Source: Nissolia schottii
Taxonomy: Eukaryota; Streptophyta; Magnoliopsida; Fabales; Fabaceae
DNA: 64,000 bases
Direction of reading: 5' to 3'
Assembly (NCBI GenBank): GCA_003254905.1
Contig: QANU01076963.1
Location: 848,648-912,647, forward strand
Position 1 is the stretch's first letter. Each line of letters begins with the position of its first letter. Below the pieces are notes generated by a model. It saw nothing but the letters and a program-made list of their open reading frames with translations, was not told where the DNA came from and made no database searches. The translations under genes were made by a program, and so were the position numbers. This document shows, piece by piece, positions 1 to 11,831 of the stretch.

Positions 1-1935
1 ACTTCTAAGTAAAATAGGGCGCTATTCATCTTCGTCCATTGAATTTCTTATTTATATATAAAAGAGTGAAAGAAAATTAAGGAATTGAAAATGATTCACG
101 TAATTTTCTAAGTTAAAATCTCATAATATTTAAAGATATAATTCTCTTTTTTATTATAGTAGAGTTAAACTCATTCAATTCAAAAATACAAGAGCTTATT
201 AGGTTTATGTCACTTACTTATGCAAACATCACACTTCAAATATTTAGCTTTGGACAAGAGTCAAGTATGTTGAATTCTTGCCTAGGTCTCTTTTGATTTT
301 TTTTTTATACATTTTTAAATCAATACATTCAATTCTAAAATCCCCTAACCTAAGGTAAAAACATTATTGATAGGGCAAAAGACAATCACGTGGTGAAGGA
401 ACTAAAATTGATACGATTCATTTTCTTTTGAAACATGCATGGCAGTAAGTTGGACCTAGCTAGCTTTTCCTGTATGCTTCGAGTGAGACTGATGCTAAAC
501 TATGCGCGCCCTTAACTTTCTTTATTCCGAACCAAACCCAGCCTTCGTTACCCTTCTGTGTGCTTTTTCTATCAATGTGGACCTTCAAGTCACATGCTCC
601 TACCACCTTTACATCAATAAGATCATTCCTAATCCTCCTTTTTCTGACCAATCTCACGTCTTTCTGCCTCCTTTGGCCCTGTCATTCTATACCGCAGGCA
701 AATAACCTTTTTTAATTATAATCATTATTGATTAATAATAGTATATAATTAGAAACTAGCTTGGACCATATCTTAATTAGTTCCAATAGCGCAGTTTTAT
801 TTCTATTACATCAAATGTAAACCTATACATGGTTTCATAGAGATCAGATATGATTCCCTTAACATAATCATAATCATTATCTAAGGTGGCCCAATATATT
901 GTCCATACAAAGAATACACAATCTTATATCATGTCTTGGATGGAATCTGCAATACATGTATACCTCCAAATTAAATATCTTCTCCATCTTGAGATAATAT
1001 TTAAACGTATGGAGCTGGGGGTTAATTTGTAGACACATCATGTGCTAAGTTGGAAGCTTTCATCGATGTCATTAGCACGCGCTGTCGGAAGCCTAGCTGG
1101 ATATATAGTAAGTACTCTTAGATGCATGACTTTTAAGGACAATGAGTAGTGTGCCATATCATTGGCTATTTGCTGAACGTTAGCACGTCACTAATACAAT
1201 TACAAAAACCCATCCAATCACATGTTCCATCTAAAAGCACCATGTTATTATGATTGTGCTCTCATCTTAGTTTGATGCCATAGAAGGACTCACCACTAAT
1301 GGCTACCCGAAACCGAAATGTTATTATATGGATGGTCAGAGCACAAATATATTTGTAACTTCAGGAACACCTAATAACTTCGTTGAGTACTCAAACAAAA
1401 AATAAATGTAGTAAAAAAAAACAAAACATAATGTGCAATTGTTTTAATTCATTGAGAAAGAATGATCCTAGTCGTGCAAAGTGTACTATGCTGCACTTTT
1501 ACCAATGAAGTTGACAAATGAGCCCAATAAAGTCCATTAATTTGTTCAACCTTTGATTAAAAAAGGTAACCAAATGTTCAGTGGCCCGTTTGCTTTCTGT
1601 ATCTCTTTCGTTGATTAATACTCTGGATTGAATGTTTTCATGAGCATTACAACCCAGCCCATATGACCCAAAAAGAAAAAATCCCAGCCCACTGACAATG
1701 TTTGATGAAACTGCTTGCAAATAAATAATAATAAAAAAAAACTTACTATTAGATTTAAAGAGTTTTCAATTATCTTAAACAGATCAAATTTGAATTAATT
1801 TATTCTAATTGGGCATCGCAATTAAAATCGAGATTCTTCCACATAAAACATAAATTTTTGGCAGAATATAAAAACAAATGATTGCAGCAGCAGCAGTAGT
1901 TTAGAGTTTAGACGAAGATCCGAAAATCCCACTCT
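1..1935. other. Intergenic, no gene recognised
   Basis: AT-rich DNA upstream of the LCB1 gene. Short open frames on both strands around 460-705 overlap each other, lack recognisable domains and are probably chance. I see no tRNA, LTR or clear inverted repeat here. Confidence 0.5.
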
Positions 1936-2185
1936 TTGACTCTTGTTCATCTTCCCTTCCAATCCCAATCCCAATCTGGGAATGGTACACGCACGTCCCC
2001 CCCCCCTCCCTCGCCTCTTCATCGTAAGCATCTCCATTTCTTTATATTGTGCTGGGCGTTACTTTCTTCTTTATATTTCTACCATTCATCTTTCCTTCGT
2101 CTCTATTTTATTTTTTCTTCTTCTTCGTGTGAAATGTATCGGACACTCTCCCTTATTTATATGATCGAGAAACACTAGAACTGCG
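1936..2185 (+). promoter_or_regulatory. Probable promoter and 5' leader of LCB1
   Basis: Pyrimidine-rich DNA directly upstream of the LCB1 start codon, typical of plant leaders, with a C-run at about 1998-2007. The start ATG at 2186 is followed by a second in-frame ATG at 2189. The transcription start cannot be fixed from sequence. A CATCGTAAGC string near 2020 could be a 5'-UTR splice donor, but I cannot support a matching acceptor. Confidence 0.35.
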
Positions 2186-5100
2186 ATGATGGCCTCAACT
2201 GTACAGAATTTGATGAATGCTACATTAGATTGGGTGACATTGGCTTTTGACGCTCCTTCCGCGCGAGCTATCGTTTTTGTTGTGAATATTAAGGGTACTC
2301 TTTCACTTCCTTAACTCAGATTATTCTTTTTTATATTTCCTTTTTAGGTGTTTGATTAATCAACCATTATTATTATTATTACCCAGTGCTTGAAGGACAT
2401 TTGTTTCTCGAAGTTTTTCTCCTCGTCGTCATCCTTTTCTTGCTCTCTCAGAAAAGTCACAAACCCCCTAAACACCCCTTAACTAACAAGGTTAGTTCAG
2501 CACCCGCATTATTATTTATTTCATTTTATTTTTTTTAACTTTTCTTTCCTCTCTTGAGTGCATTTTTTCAAAAATTAGTACTTGTGTGTGAAATTAGTAT
2601 TTGTATTTGTATTTCGTGCTGTTGAATCTTTGTTTCCAATAATGTTTAGAGCTTTCTAGGAACGCTGCAAATTCTAAATAGGCATTCAATTAGAATGCTT
2701 TTAGTAGTTCTAGGGAACTAAAATTTGGGCATCTCCTAGTCATCAATATTCATGGCGCTCTAGAGCTTTCAAGGTTGCTGAATGGTAAAGGCAGATGCTC
2801 TTCAGATGGGAACTTTCTCTCCACTTCCATTATCGGTGGCATGAAATGGGAATAGAATAGGTGTTTGTTTCTTTTTGTTCCTGTCCACAGTTTACTTTCA
2901 TTACGAAATTCATTTTTGTAACTTTTCAAGATGAATTGGGTGCCTCACTTGTAGCTTTGCCTTCTGAACATTGGTAGAGTGTGCTATTATTGGTGATTAT
3001 TTGACAGTTTCTATTTTCTAATTCTTTGCATTCTCTCTGAATTTCTGCAGCCTGCTGAAAATCTTGAATTCTGTTAAGACATGTTTTTGAAATATATGAG
3101 TCTATTTCTCCATCACTAAAATCACTCTTATTTTCTCGAGTACATACTTATCATGTATTCTGTTGAGTGAATGTTTATGACTTAAATCCCTAAGAATAGT
3201 TATTTTCTGTTGCAGTTGTTGTACCAGCACTCTGGAATTTGTCGTGCTTGTGTGTCGATGTTTTGACCTTATTCAAGTGTGCCTCATGTCCAGAGGAAAT
3301 AGACGAGCTCTGTGATGAATGGGTTCCAGAACCCTTGATTCCTCCTCTTACCAAAGAGATGCATTATGAACCACCAGTGCTGGAGAGGTGATTATTTTTC
3401 TGTGGCATCTTTTGTGTTTTTAGTATAGTTTTTGAACAATTGTTATAATGTACGCTTCTTGTTTTCTTTGTTTGTGATGGATTGTCTTCCTTAAAATTAT
3501 ACACCTGTGATCTGTGTATATATACTTTAAGTTTGAAAAAAATGGGAGATTTGTGCAATTTTCAGAAAAAAAAGCAGTTGCTGATGAATTATGTTCCCTG
3601 CAGTGCTGCTGGGCCACATACCATCATTAATGGTAAAGAAGTTGTCAATTTCACTTCGGCAAACTATCTTGGCTTCATAGGTCATAAAAAATTGCTTGTA
3701 AGGAAATGATCCTCATAATAGTGACAGATTTCTCTTTTTTCAGCACTGTGTTGATGCTGTGAATTTATACCATCTTTTTATTTTTTCTTTTCAGGATTCA
3801 TGTTCATCTGCTTTAGAGAAATATGGTGATGGTTCTTGTGGTCCCCGTGGGTTTTATGGAACAATTGGTAAGAGCAAGTTTAAGTAGATTCTATCTGTAC
3901 TATTCAAGGAAATGTTTGATCTTATGATACATTTTCTTGCCTCAGATGTCCATCTTGACTGTGAAGCAAGAATAGCAAAATTTTTGGGAACGCCTGACTC
4001 CATTCTCTATCCTTATGGATTTTCTACAATGTGCAGTGCAATTCCTGCTTTCTCTGAAAAAGGAGATATAATTGTTGTGTAAGTATGCATAGCCTTGACC
4101 ATGTGGTTATTATATTAGAGTTTCCTGAGTTTTAGTATCATGACATTTGTGATGGACATTGATAACCAGACAACGCTTATATGATTAGTTGGGTGATTTG
4201 TATTGAATTACTTTCACTTCTTGATGATGATAATAGTTGAATTGGTTCTTGTCCCTCCCCTTGATATTTGAAAATTATTGGCAAAAGTATCTCTGCTGAT
4301 CAATGGAGGCTGTAAAATTTATTATCTTTTATAGGGACGAGGGAGTCCACTGGGGAATTCAGAATGGCCTTTACCTATCTAGAAGCACAGTGGTCTATTT
4401 TAAGCACAATGACATGAACTCTTTGGGAGAAACTCTGCAGAAAATTGCTGCAGGAAATAAGCGGGCTAAGAAATTGAGACGTTATATTGTCTTTGAAGCT
4501 GTCTACCAGGTAGATATGAATCATTACATTTTCTTAGGTTTGAGTTTAATGAGATTTTAAGAGTTTAGCCAAGCTCTCGAGATTGTCAACCTCAGTTGGG
4601 TATTTTTTTAGCTTTTTTTTTTCTTTCCATTTTTGATCGAAGGTTATATGTTCTTTTATGCATGCACTTGTCTGTCATCATAAAGATAATAGTAAGTAGT
4701 GATAAAATAAAGAGCCATGTGGTCTGACAGCTTTAAATTACTGCCTGAAATTGTTGTAAACCTTTCTGCACCTTCCCCCTTAAATTTTCCGCATTATTTT
4801 GGATATTCAGACTTCTCATTCAAGGGCAGGAATAGGGTTTCAAATGAAAAATGAGTCTGTCGCTGTTAGATGTGTTGCAATGCTGATACATAAAGAGTAG
4901 TTATAGGTTGCCCTGGTTTTCTTAACCTTTTAAATTGTAATAGCTAATCTTCTGCTTTAGCCGTACTGCCATCAGTCCATGTTCATATGCCCACATGAAA
5001 TCAAATTATTTGACCAATACCTTTGAACATTTTTTTTTCCTTGCAGAATTCTGGCCAGATAGCACCCTTAGATGAGATTATTAGATTGAAAGAGAAATAC

Positions 5101-6394
5101 CGTTTTCATGTTTTGCTGGAGGAGAGCAACTCAATTGGTGTTCTTGGAAGTTCTGGAAGAGGTCTCACTGAACACTATGGAGTCCCTGTATGTGCTAAAC
5201 GTTTATGTGTGCATGCACTTGCGTGCCCATGCATTGGACTCAAGTCTGCATATATTCTGAGCTGTATTGCTATTTGTGATTTTTTTGTTTTTTTATTTAC
5301 TGCAGATTGAGAAGATAGATATCATTACTGCCTCTATGGGATATTCATTGGCCACTGAAGGAGGATTCTGCCCTGGAAGTGCAAGGTAATAGATCACCAA
5401 GTATGCAACAGTCATAACTGAAAAGTGATAACAAGCATCCACAAGTTACATGTTGGGTCTCTAGTATATGCTGAGAAAAGAAAATGGAAAACTTGCAAAT
5501 GTAGAAATTAAGAATTTGTTTCTTAAGTGATTTTTTCATTTTCAATTTTCTTTTCATCACTTCTTCCCAAATCTGAGTCCAAACTGTACAGGTTGTGAAG
5601 GAGAGAGGTGCCATTGGAGTTTCCATTACTATCCTGTTAATTCTTGCTAGCAGTTTTTTCTTATCCATTTTCCATACACTAATATCACTTTTTCAACCCT
5701 GGCAGCGACTGAGTAGCTCTGGCTATGTCTTTTCTGCTTCATTGCCTCCATATCTTGCAACTGCTGCTGTTACAGCTATTGACATTCTGGACAACAATCC
5801 CAATCTGATAATAAAGCTGAAGAATAACATTGGTTTGTTATGGAAAGGTGAGCTTTGATCTCAATGCAAGTTTCTTCAATGGAATCATATGGTAGAGTAG
5901 AATCTGCATTTTGGCTTTTGCACATCTGACGGTGAATTTCTGTTTATTTGTGTTTTTTTCTGAACAATTAAAACAAGGGTCTCATGTAATTTTTTGGGCA
6001 CTACAATGACCACTGCAGGATTGTCAAAAATATCAGGCTTCACAATTGCAAGTAACCCAGAGTCACCAATTGTTTATCTGAGACTAGAGAAGTCAAGTGG
6101 TTCCGCGCAAGATGACCTATGCCTGCTTGAAGATATTGCTGAGTGTGTAAGGCAATGTTTGACAATTTTAGTGGCTTGTCACTACTTTTACTTGTGCATA
6201 ATGTTTTGTATTGACAGGTTTTGAGAGAAGATTCAGTATTTGTGGTTGCTTCCAAAAGATCAACATTGGACAAATGCCGCTTGCCAGTTGGAATTGTTTT
6301 GTATGTTTCTGCAGCACATTCCAAGTCTGATCTTCAAAAGGCATCTGAATCATTGAAAAGAGTTGCAAGATTAGTCCTGGGAAGTCATAATTGA
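2186..6394 (+). CDS. LCB1: Serine palmitoyltransferase subunit 1 (LCB1), 12 exons, 1-nt frameshift in exon 9
   Basis: Non-catalytic subunit of the ER enzyme that joins serine and palmitoyl-CoA in the first step of sphingolipid synthesis; it pairs with the PLP-bearing LCB2. Exons fitted by GT-AG junctions and phase: 2186-2294, 2396-2490, 3296-3387, 3604-3697, 3795-3867, 3946-4078, 4335-4509, 5047-5187, 5306-5400, 5706-5847, 6019-6146, 6218-6394. The product would be about 484 aa, close to the Arabidopsis protein. A membrane segment lies near residues 39-54. Also seen are [11 protein letters not shown], the CGPRGFYGT motif (Cys145, equivalent to human SPTLC1 Cys133), [24 protein letters not shown] and [19 protein letters not shown]. 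Exon 9 lacks one base near 5385-5386: as written, AGG is followed by TAA, ending translation after about 331 residues. With one more G the frame continues through VIDHQ and splices in phase to exon 10. It is either a recent pseudogene or a consensus error. Confidence 0.88.
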
Positions 6395-8397
6395 ACACTG
6401 CACTCCTCTCTTCTGCAGTATTTTTATAAACCAAATCATCAGTTAATCTCCCGTGTTTATTTAAGAAATTTTGAAATCTAGGCCTTATTAGCATGTAGTT
6501 GTTGAAATTTTATTTAATAATTTTGTGGAACTAGAATCATCTGCTGTTTCTAAGGAACAGCAGCTGTGATACCTCTCATAAGAAATTACATCTCCACTGC
6601 TCTTTAGAAATTAACGTGATATCAATGAAACAGCAACAGGGGATTGATATCCTATTTTAGAGTTGCAATTAGTTTTCTTTGGCTCATTGCAGTGGTAGAA
6701 TAAGGGGTTTATTGTTTCTTGTCATGAATTGCGAAAATGCCTATGCCTGAATTTACATTTCGTATGATTTTACTCTCCGCTGTGGAAAGCATGCTTGTCT
6801 GATTAGCGAGGCCCTTACAATTATTGTGCGAATACTTTCCCTGTGGTTATATGGGGAAGAGGAATGGAATAATATGATTTAACGTAGCATGTACTTCACT
6901 GGCTAATTTAACGTGATAATCTATTAAATTGATTTACTAAACATTTGTTGTTCTAGAAAATGATATTTTTTACAATGATTTTTTAAAAAGATTGTTTTAA
7001 AAAATAAAAGTTATTTATACCTTACCAATTTGTTGTGACAAATCATGAATGGATAATAGCAAGACATTTTTTCTTTTGCTCTAGAAATACTTATGAAATT
7101 TTCATATTATTGTGGCGAGCTTTGAGGCACACACTTGACTGTTTTGAGTGATATGAGGGCATTAACTAGGTAAGTGGATTCAAAAGAATTGTTTATTCTG
7201 CCTTGACCAAATTAATGAATGATTGACACGCAATTATACTTTGATTGTTCTCCTCCTTTTTTGGTTTTGTTTTGTTGTATTGACTCTACTTTATAAATTG
7301 TCAAAAGCCAGCCAGCCATGTCAAACGGGTGAATTTTTCTTAAGTGGATTTAGTTGGTCAAAGATAATGTTGGATTGATGCATTAAATATAGATAGATAA
7401 CTTTAATGGTTCAAATCTGTTTTGGATAGGGAAATTAAAGTTTTTATTTAGGGTCAATTTGTACAAAATAGATTGATCATCTACCGAAAGATAATTTAGA
7501 AAAAAAAAAAAAGTCACTTCCAAATTTCTCCCTCCACTGCATTATGGATTTCATTTTCAACTGTTTGTTGTGGGAACCGAATATTAATGGTATTTTTTCC
7601 ACTTGAAAATGCTTTCATAATTGAAAAGACAAATGTGGACTAATATTGGAAAACTTAAATTTCAACAATTGAATAATCAAATGTGAAGTAATGCGGAAAA
7701 CATAAATTTCAACAATTGAATAATCAAATGTGAAGTAATGCAATTCTCCATGAAAGAAATGTATATTTTTATGACTCAATATTTGTGCAGATAAACAAAA
7801 GTGTTTGTTAGAACTTAGAACTCGTGTTCTTATTTACATTGGAGGTGCTGTAGTTGGCCATTGCATATTAACATTTACAATGATGCTTCCTCCTCTTCCT
7901 TTGTTGGGTGCTGTTTTTAATAACCATTCACATTAAGCAGCAGTGAAGCACACAGAATGTTTGCAGACAGTTGAAAGAGAATCCCTGGAAGTTAAAAGAA
8001 TTTATTAATTGAGAATACAATATGTACAAAGGGTGAAACAATGTTCTCTTTCAAAAGGGAAAATTAGATGTTAGCCACCAGGAAAAAAAGGGGGGGTGGG
8101 GGGAAAAGAGTAGAAAGCAGAAGACAAACTGTATAGGACTAGTTAGTCAATGCTTAAAAAGCCTTCAAAATTAGGGATAATAGATGAAGTTTGCCATGTA
8201 CAAGAAACCTCTGTGTGTTTGTGTTCTCTGTATATTCGTATAGCATTATATCACTAAGCACCTCATGCATGCCGAAGATCTCACCAAGATGATGAGATAC
8301 AGCAACCATTCTTCCAAATCAATGCAATGCATATGCAGCAAAATCATGATTTAGAAGAGCCAAGACAAATTCCAAATTTTCATTTGTTTGTTTCAAG
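6395..8397. other. Intergenic between LCB1 and SPRY gene
   Basis: Holds the 3' ends of two convergent genes. It is AT-rich, with a 47-bp tandem duplication (7648-7741) and an A/G-rich tract at about 8082-8109. I see no further gene. Confidence 0.5.
7648..7741. repeat. 47-bp direct tandem duplication
   Basis: Units 7648-7694 and 7695-7741 differ at one base in GGAAAAC(T/A)TAAATTTC and are otherwise the same through AAATGTGAAGTAATGC. Confidence 0.85.
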
Positions 8398-10473
8398 CTA
8401 TGATGCTGTATTTGGAGATTTTCCGGAACCATCCAAGACGATTTCAAATAGATCAGCCTCAGACTCCTCATCAAACTCGACTGCTTGATTATTATAACTA
8501 TTATTGTTCCCATTGTTGTGGCTTCCTTTCGTTGTAGATCGATTGAGCCACTGAGAATCAATCCTTCCCATCGAGAAAAGCTCCCTGCTGTCATCATAGC
8601 CCAGGGTAGCAGCAGGGGAATTCACAAGTGGTGCTATAAAGCATGGATTTGGCGTTCTCTGTGCATTTGCGGGTGCATATTTGAATGAGCTTTGTCCAAA
8701 ATTAACCAGCACCAGAATGTCTATATTTGCAGCCATGATTGGATACAGTGGAGTGCCATATTCCTCTGACTGGCAGTGCACAACATGCACCAAATCCGAG
8801 TCTAATGTGAAGAACACCTTCTTCTGCCTAGGATCAAACCCACAACCAATCACCTTATCGGTTCCCACCCATTCTGCCTTCTCGGATTCGAATACAAGCT
8901 TCATTCCTGTAATAAAGTTACACACTTAAACGTCTCTATAAAGAAACACAAATAACATGGCAAAAAATGTAAAACCATGTTTGTATGCAAGTATGTGTCT
9001 TATCTAATTTTGTGTCTATATGTTCTATTTTTGGAATCTCAAAAAGACCAAACAAAGTAAATAAAGGACAAAAAAAAGGCACCGTTTATGCATGTGGTTG
9101 GTTTGTACTTGGATTGTGAAACATCTCATGTGGGCCTTTCCTAGTGTTGAATTTTAGGTCTTTAGATAAGAAATTTGCCTTCAATTGTGTTGTCCATGTT
9201 CCCTTCCTATTCTAACACAAAAAGGTTCTAAATTGTGAATTTGGACTACTGCACTCATCAGTTTCCCTGAAGACGCTAACTCACCAGTCTAAAACATCTC
9301 TACCTAAAGGAATTGGAATGCCCCCCAACACAGTCGTTGTATTATCAAGAACTCGGCTAGTTTAACCAAATGGAAATAATAATAATAATAATAATAATAT
9401 AAAAAAAACAAAAAACAAAATGAGCATGAAAAAAAAATAGTTGGTTACAACTTACCATCAAGATAGACAGAACCGTTGGAATTGAAGCCAATGCTCCCTG
9501 GGTAGCTCCCCGGAACCCTCAGAGGAACAGAGCCGCCAGCTGTCAACCCCAACGAGAACATCACCGACTCACTCTTCTTCCCACCCTCTCTGCCGCCAAG
9601 TTTCATCTCATCAACATTTTTGACCTTGTTACTGTGACCATTGCTGCTGGTAACATGAACCAAAGCCTCCGAATTCCCCTTAGAATGCTTCACGCTATTC
9701 CCCTGAATCAACAGCTTCGTCTTCTCCCCTTCCCCGCTCTTCCCCGCCACCGATTCGTAGTCATCGCCGCCGCGGGAATACAAGATCGTAATCTCGAAAT
9801 ACGCCTCTTGTGGAAAGGCGTAGCTCCCCAAAGGAGGACCAGGTAGAGGCAGAGCAGTTCTAATCACCGAGGCAACACCCATAGAAGAACCGTTGCTATT
9901 GCTGCTGTTATTGTTGTTGCTGTGATGAGATTTTCTCAAACCAGAATTGAGCCTCACTTTCTGCATAAACTCCGCGGATCCCTGAGAAACTTCCCAGCTA
10001 ATCTCAGCCTCGGATTCTCTCCCGTAATCAGCTGCGGGTGCGGCGCAAACTCCCAGCAGTGCGGACCTCTTGGAAGGGGACGGCGCGTAGGTCTTGGAGG
10101 CAGTGAAGGCGAATCTGGACCATCCGTTTTCGACGGCATCGGCGGCCATGGAGGGATGATCGACCCAGCTGAACAGCAATCTTTTTCCGCCGCCGCGGAG
10201 CACGTAGTAGTCATTGTTTCCCTTGTTGCTGCTGTTGTTCTTGCTCCCTTGGTGGTGGTGTTGATCCAATTGATGAAGAATAACATGAGGTTGGTTATGG
10301 AGACTTGAAATCCCTCCTCCTTGGAGGCTCTCCATTCTGGAAAGGCTTGCCGGTTCGACGAAATTCCTTCGTTTTCTGCGTTGGCACAAACGCCATATGA
10401 TAACCAGCACAAGAGTCGAAACGCATCCCGCTGCAGATGCCACCAACGCTATACGAACCCACCGGCCCATCAT
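8398..10473 (-). CDS. Membrane-anchored SPRY-domain protein, two exons
   Basis: Exon 1 is 9456-10473 and exon 2 is 8398-8906 on the minus strand. The intron has GTAAG/CAG ends and phase 1; together they encode 508 aa. An N-terminal hydrophobic helix (about residues 8-27) is followed by the basic stretch QRRKRR (31-36), predicting a single anchor with the rest in the cytosol. A SPRY (B30.2-type) fold follows: NGWSRFAF near 116, PPLGSYAFPQEAYFEITIL (203-221), VMFSLGL near 294, PGSIGFNSNG near 325, then across the splice junction WVGTDKVIGCGFDPRQKKVFFT (352-373) and VLVNFG near 405. Asn/Ser-rich and charged low-complexity insertions (173-187, about 225-290) interrupt the fold. The C-terminus is acidic (FDEESEADLFEIVLD). 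SPRY domains bind protein partners, as in RanBPM-type ubiquitin-ligase scaffolds; the ligand here is unknown. The start is the first of two adjacent ATGs. Confidence 0.85.
8907..9455 (-). other. Intron of the SPRY gene
   Basis: GT-AG intron of 549 bp between the two exons. It contains an (AAT)n run at about 9374-9399 and an adjacent A-rich stretch. No other feature is seen. Confidence 0.75.
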
Positions 10474-11822
10474 CTCTTTATCGGATTCTCTGCGATTTCT
10501 CTGCTTTTATGCATAGATTGTTCTGAGGAGGAGAAAATTATGGGTGGCGTGGACTATGTGATTCGGAGTACGACTGGTTCAATCAAAAAGTATGAAGGCT
10601 GCAGCAAATCAAAGAGGACCGTGAAGTGGCACGCTTCAAAATCAACAAAGGGTTGCGTTTCCTGTTTCTTTCTTTCATTACCAATTATTTTGTCACCTCC
10701 TGATATCATTTATTTATTATATTACATGTCTTGAGTGTCAAAATTTTGGTTTGGGTTTCTATAAAATATTTTTTTTGGTTCTAGCTTTACCAATATTAGT
10801 GATTAACGTCACTAACAAATTATATCTTCAGTAATATTATATGAATAAAATATTAATATGGCCTATAAATTGTTATTTGACTTAGATTTGTCTTTAAGTC
10901 AAGACTCATGCACGACTCTAATTTAGGTCAAATAACGAGTTATAAGTCAAATTTGTGTTAAGTTATAAATTAAATATGTTTATTTTGTTCGCATGACATT
11001 AATGAGGTAACACCTTATTAGCACATAATCATTAATAGAGTTTTAACAGAGACTAAAACTAAATCATTTATTATATGTTAACGACTAAAATCAAATATTT
11101 TTACTATGTTTCAACCAAAACTAAAAATAACATTTTTTTTTAGAGACTTTAACCAAATTTCACAAATTTCTTAAAAATCCAAAACATATTTAAGTTTTAT
11201 TCTTTCTATACCAATTTTTTAAGAAGGGTTGTAAAAAACCTATTTATTTATTTATTTCTGTGAACCGACCAACTTTCAGCCTCCCTATTAAACAGCCAAC
11301 GCTTTTGTGGATTTAGTTGTTTGGATTTTCTTTTCATTCTTGTCTTTCAAAGGAGAGAGAATTTGTTCGTGCTTTTCCACTTGGAAAAGCACTTCTAGAA
11401 AGAAAAAAAAAAAAGGGGAGTGGCCCAACCGTAATTAGTAGGCATAGTTTTCCACTAATCAGGAACAGAATTTACGATCACTCCTTTGGGAGCAAAAGGT
11501 TCCAAACGCGAACTAGGTGCTCTTGTAGTTCTGATTCGTGCGATGGACATTTGTTTTTGGTTGAGTTCTTGTATTTCTGTACCATCAAAATATAGAATAA
11601 AAAAAAAAGAATAAATAGGTTTTCAATAGGCTATGGCCCATTGGACTACTAGAAAGACGAAGACTGATAAAAAGGATAGGAGAAAAATAAGGGTAATGCC
11701 ATTTCAACAATAAAACTAAATAAGAAAATTGTACGACGTATTAAAATATAAAATGATATGAATGCATATAGAGTATAATAATTATGTGGAATTCTTGTAC
11801 ACTCACATTGTATTTTTATACA
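10474..11822. other. Intergenic, with a possible degraded inverted-repeat element
   Basis: Upstream region of the SPRY gene. Around 10745-11168 the two ends (TTTTGGTTTGGGTTTCT on the left, CTAAAAATAACA through ACCAAATTTCAC on the right) look like diverged inverted repeats, so an old MITE is possible. I see no target duplication and no gene. Confidence 0.35.
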
Positions 11823-11831
11823 TTGTTTAAT
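11823..11831. repeat. Left 9-bp target site duplication of the MULE
   Basis: TTGTTTAAT, identical to 13197-13205 on the other side of the element. Confidence 0.9.

Noticed and set aside
502-705. 67-aa frame near the left edge
   Set aside because: It overlaps an equally long frame on the other strand and has no domain or splice context.
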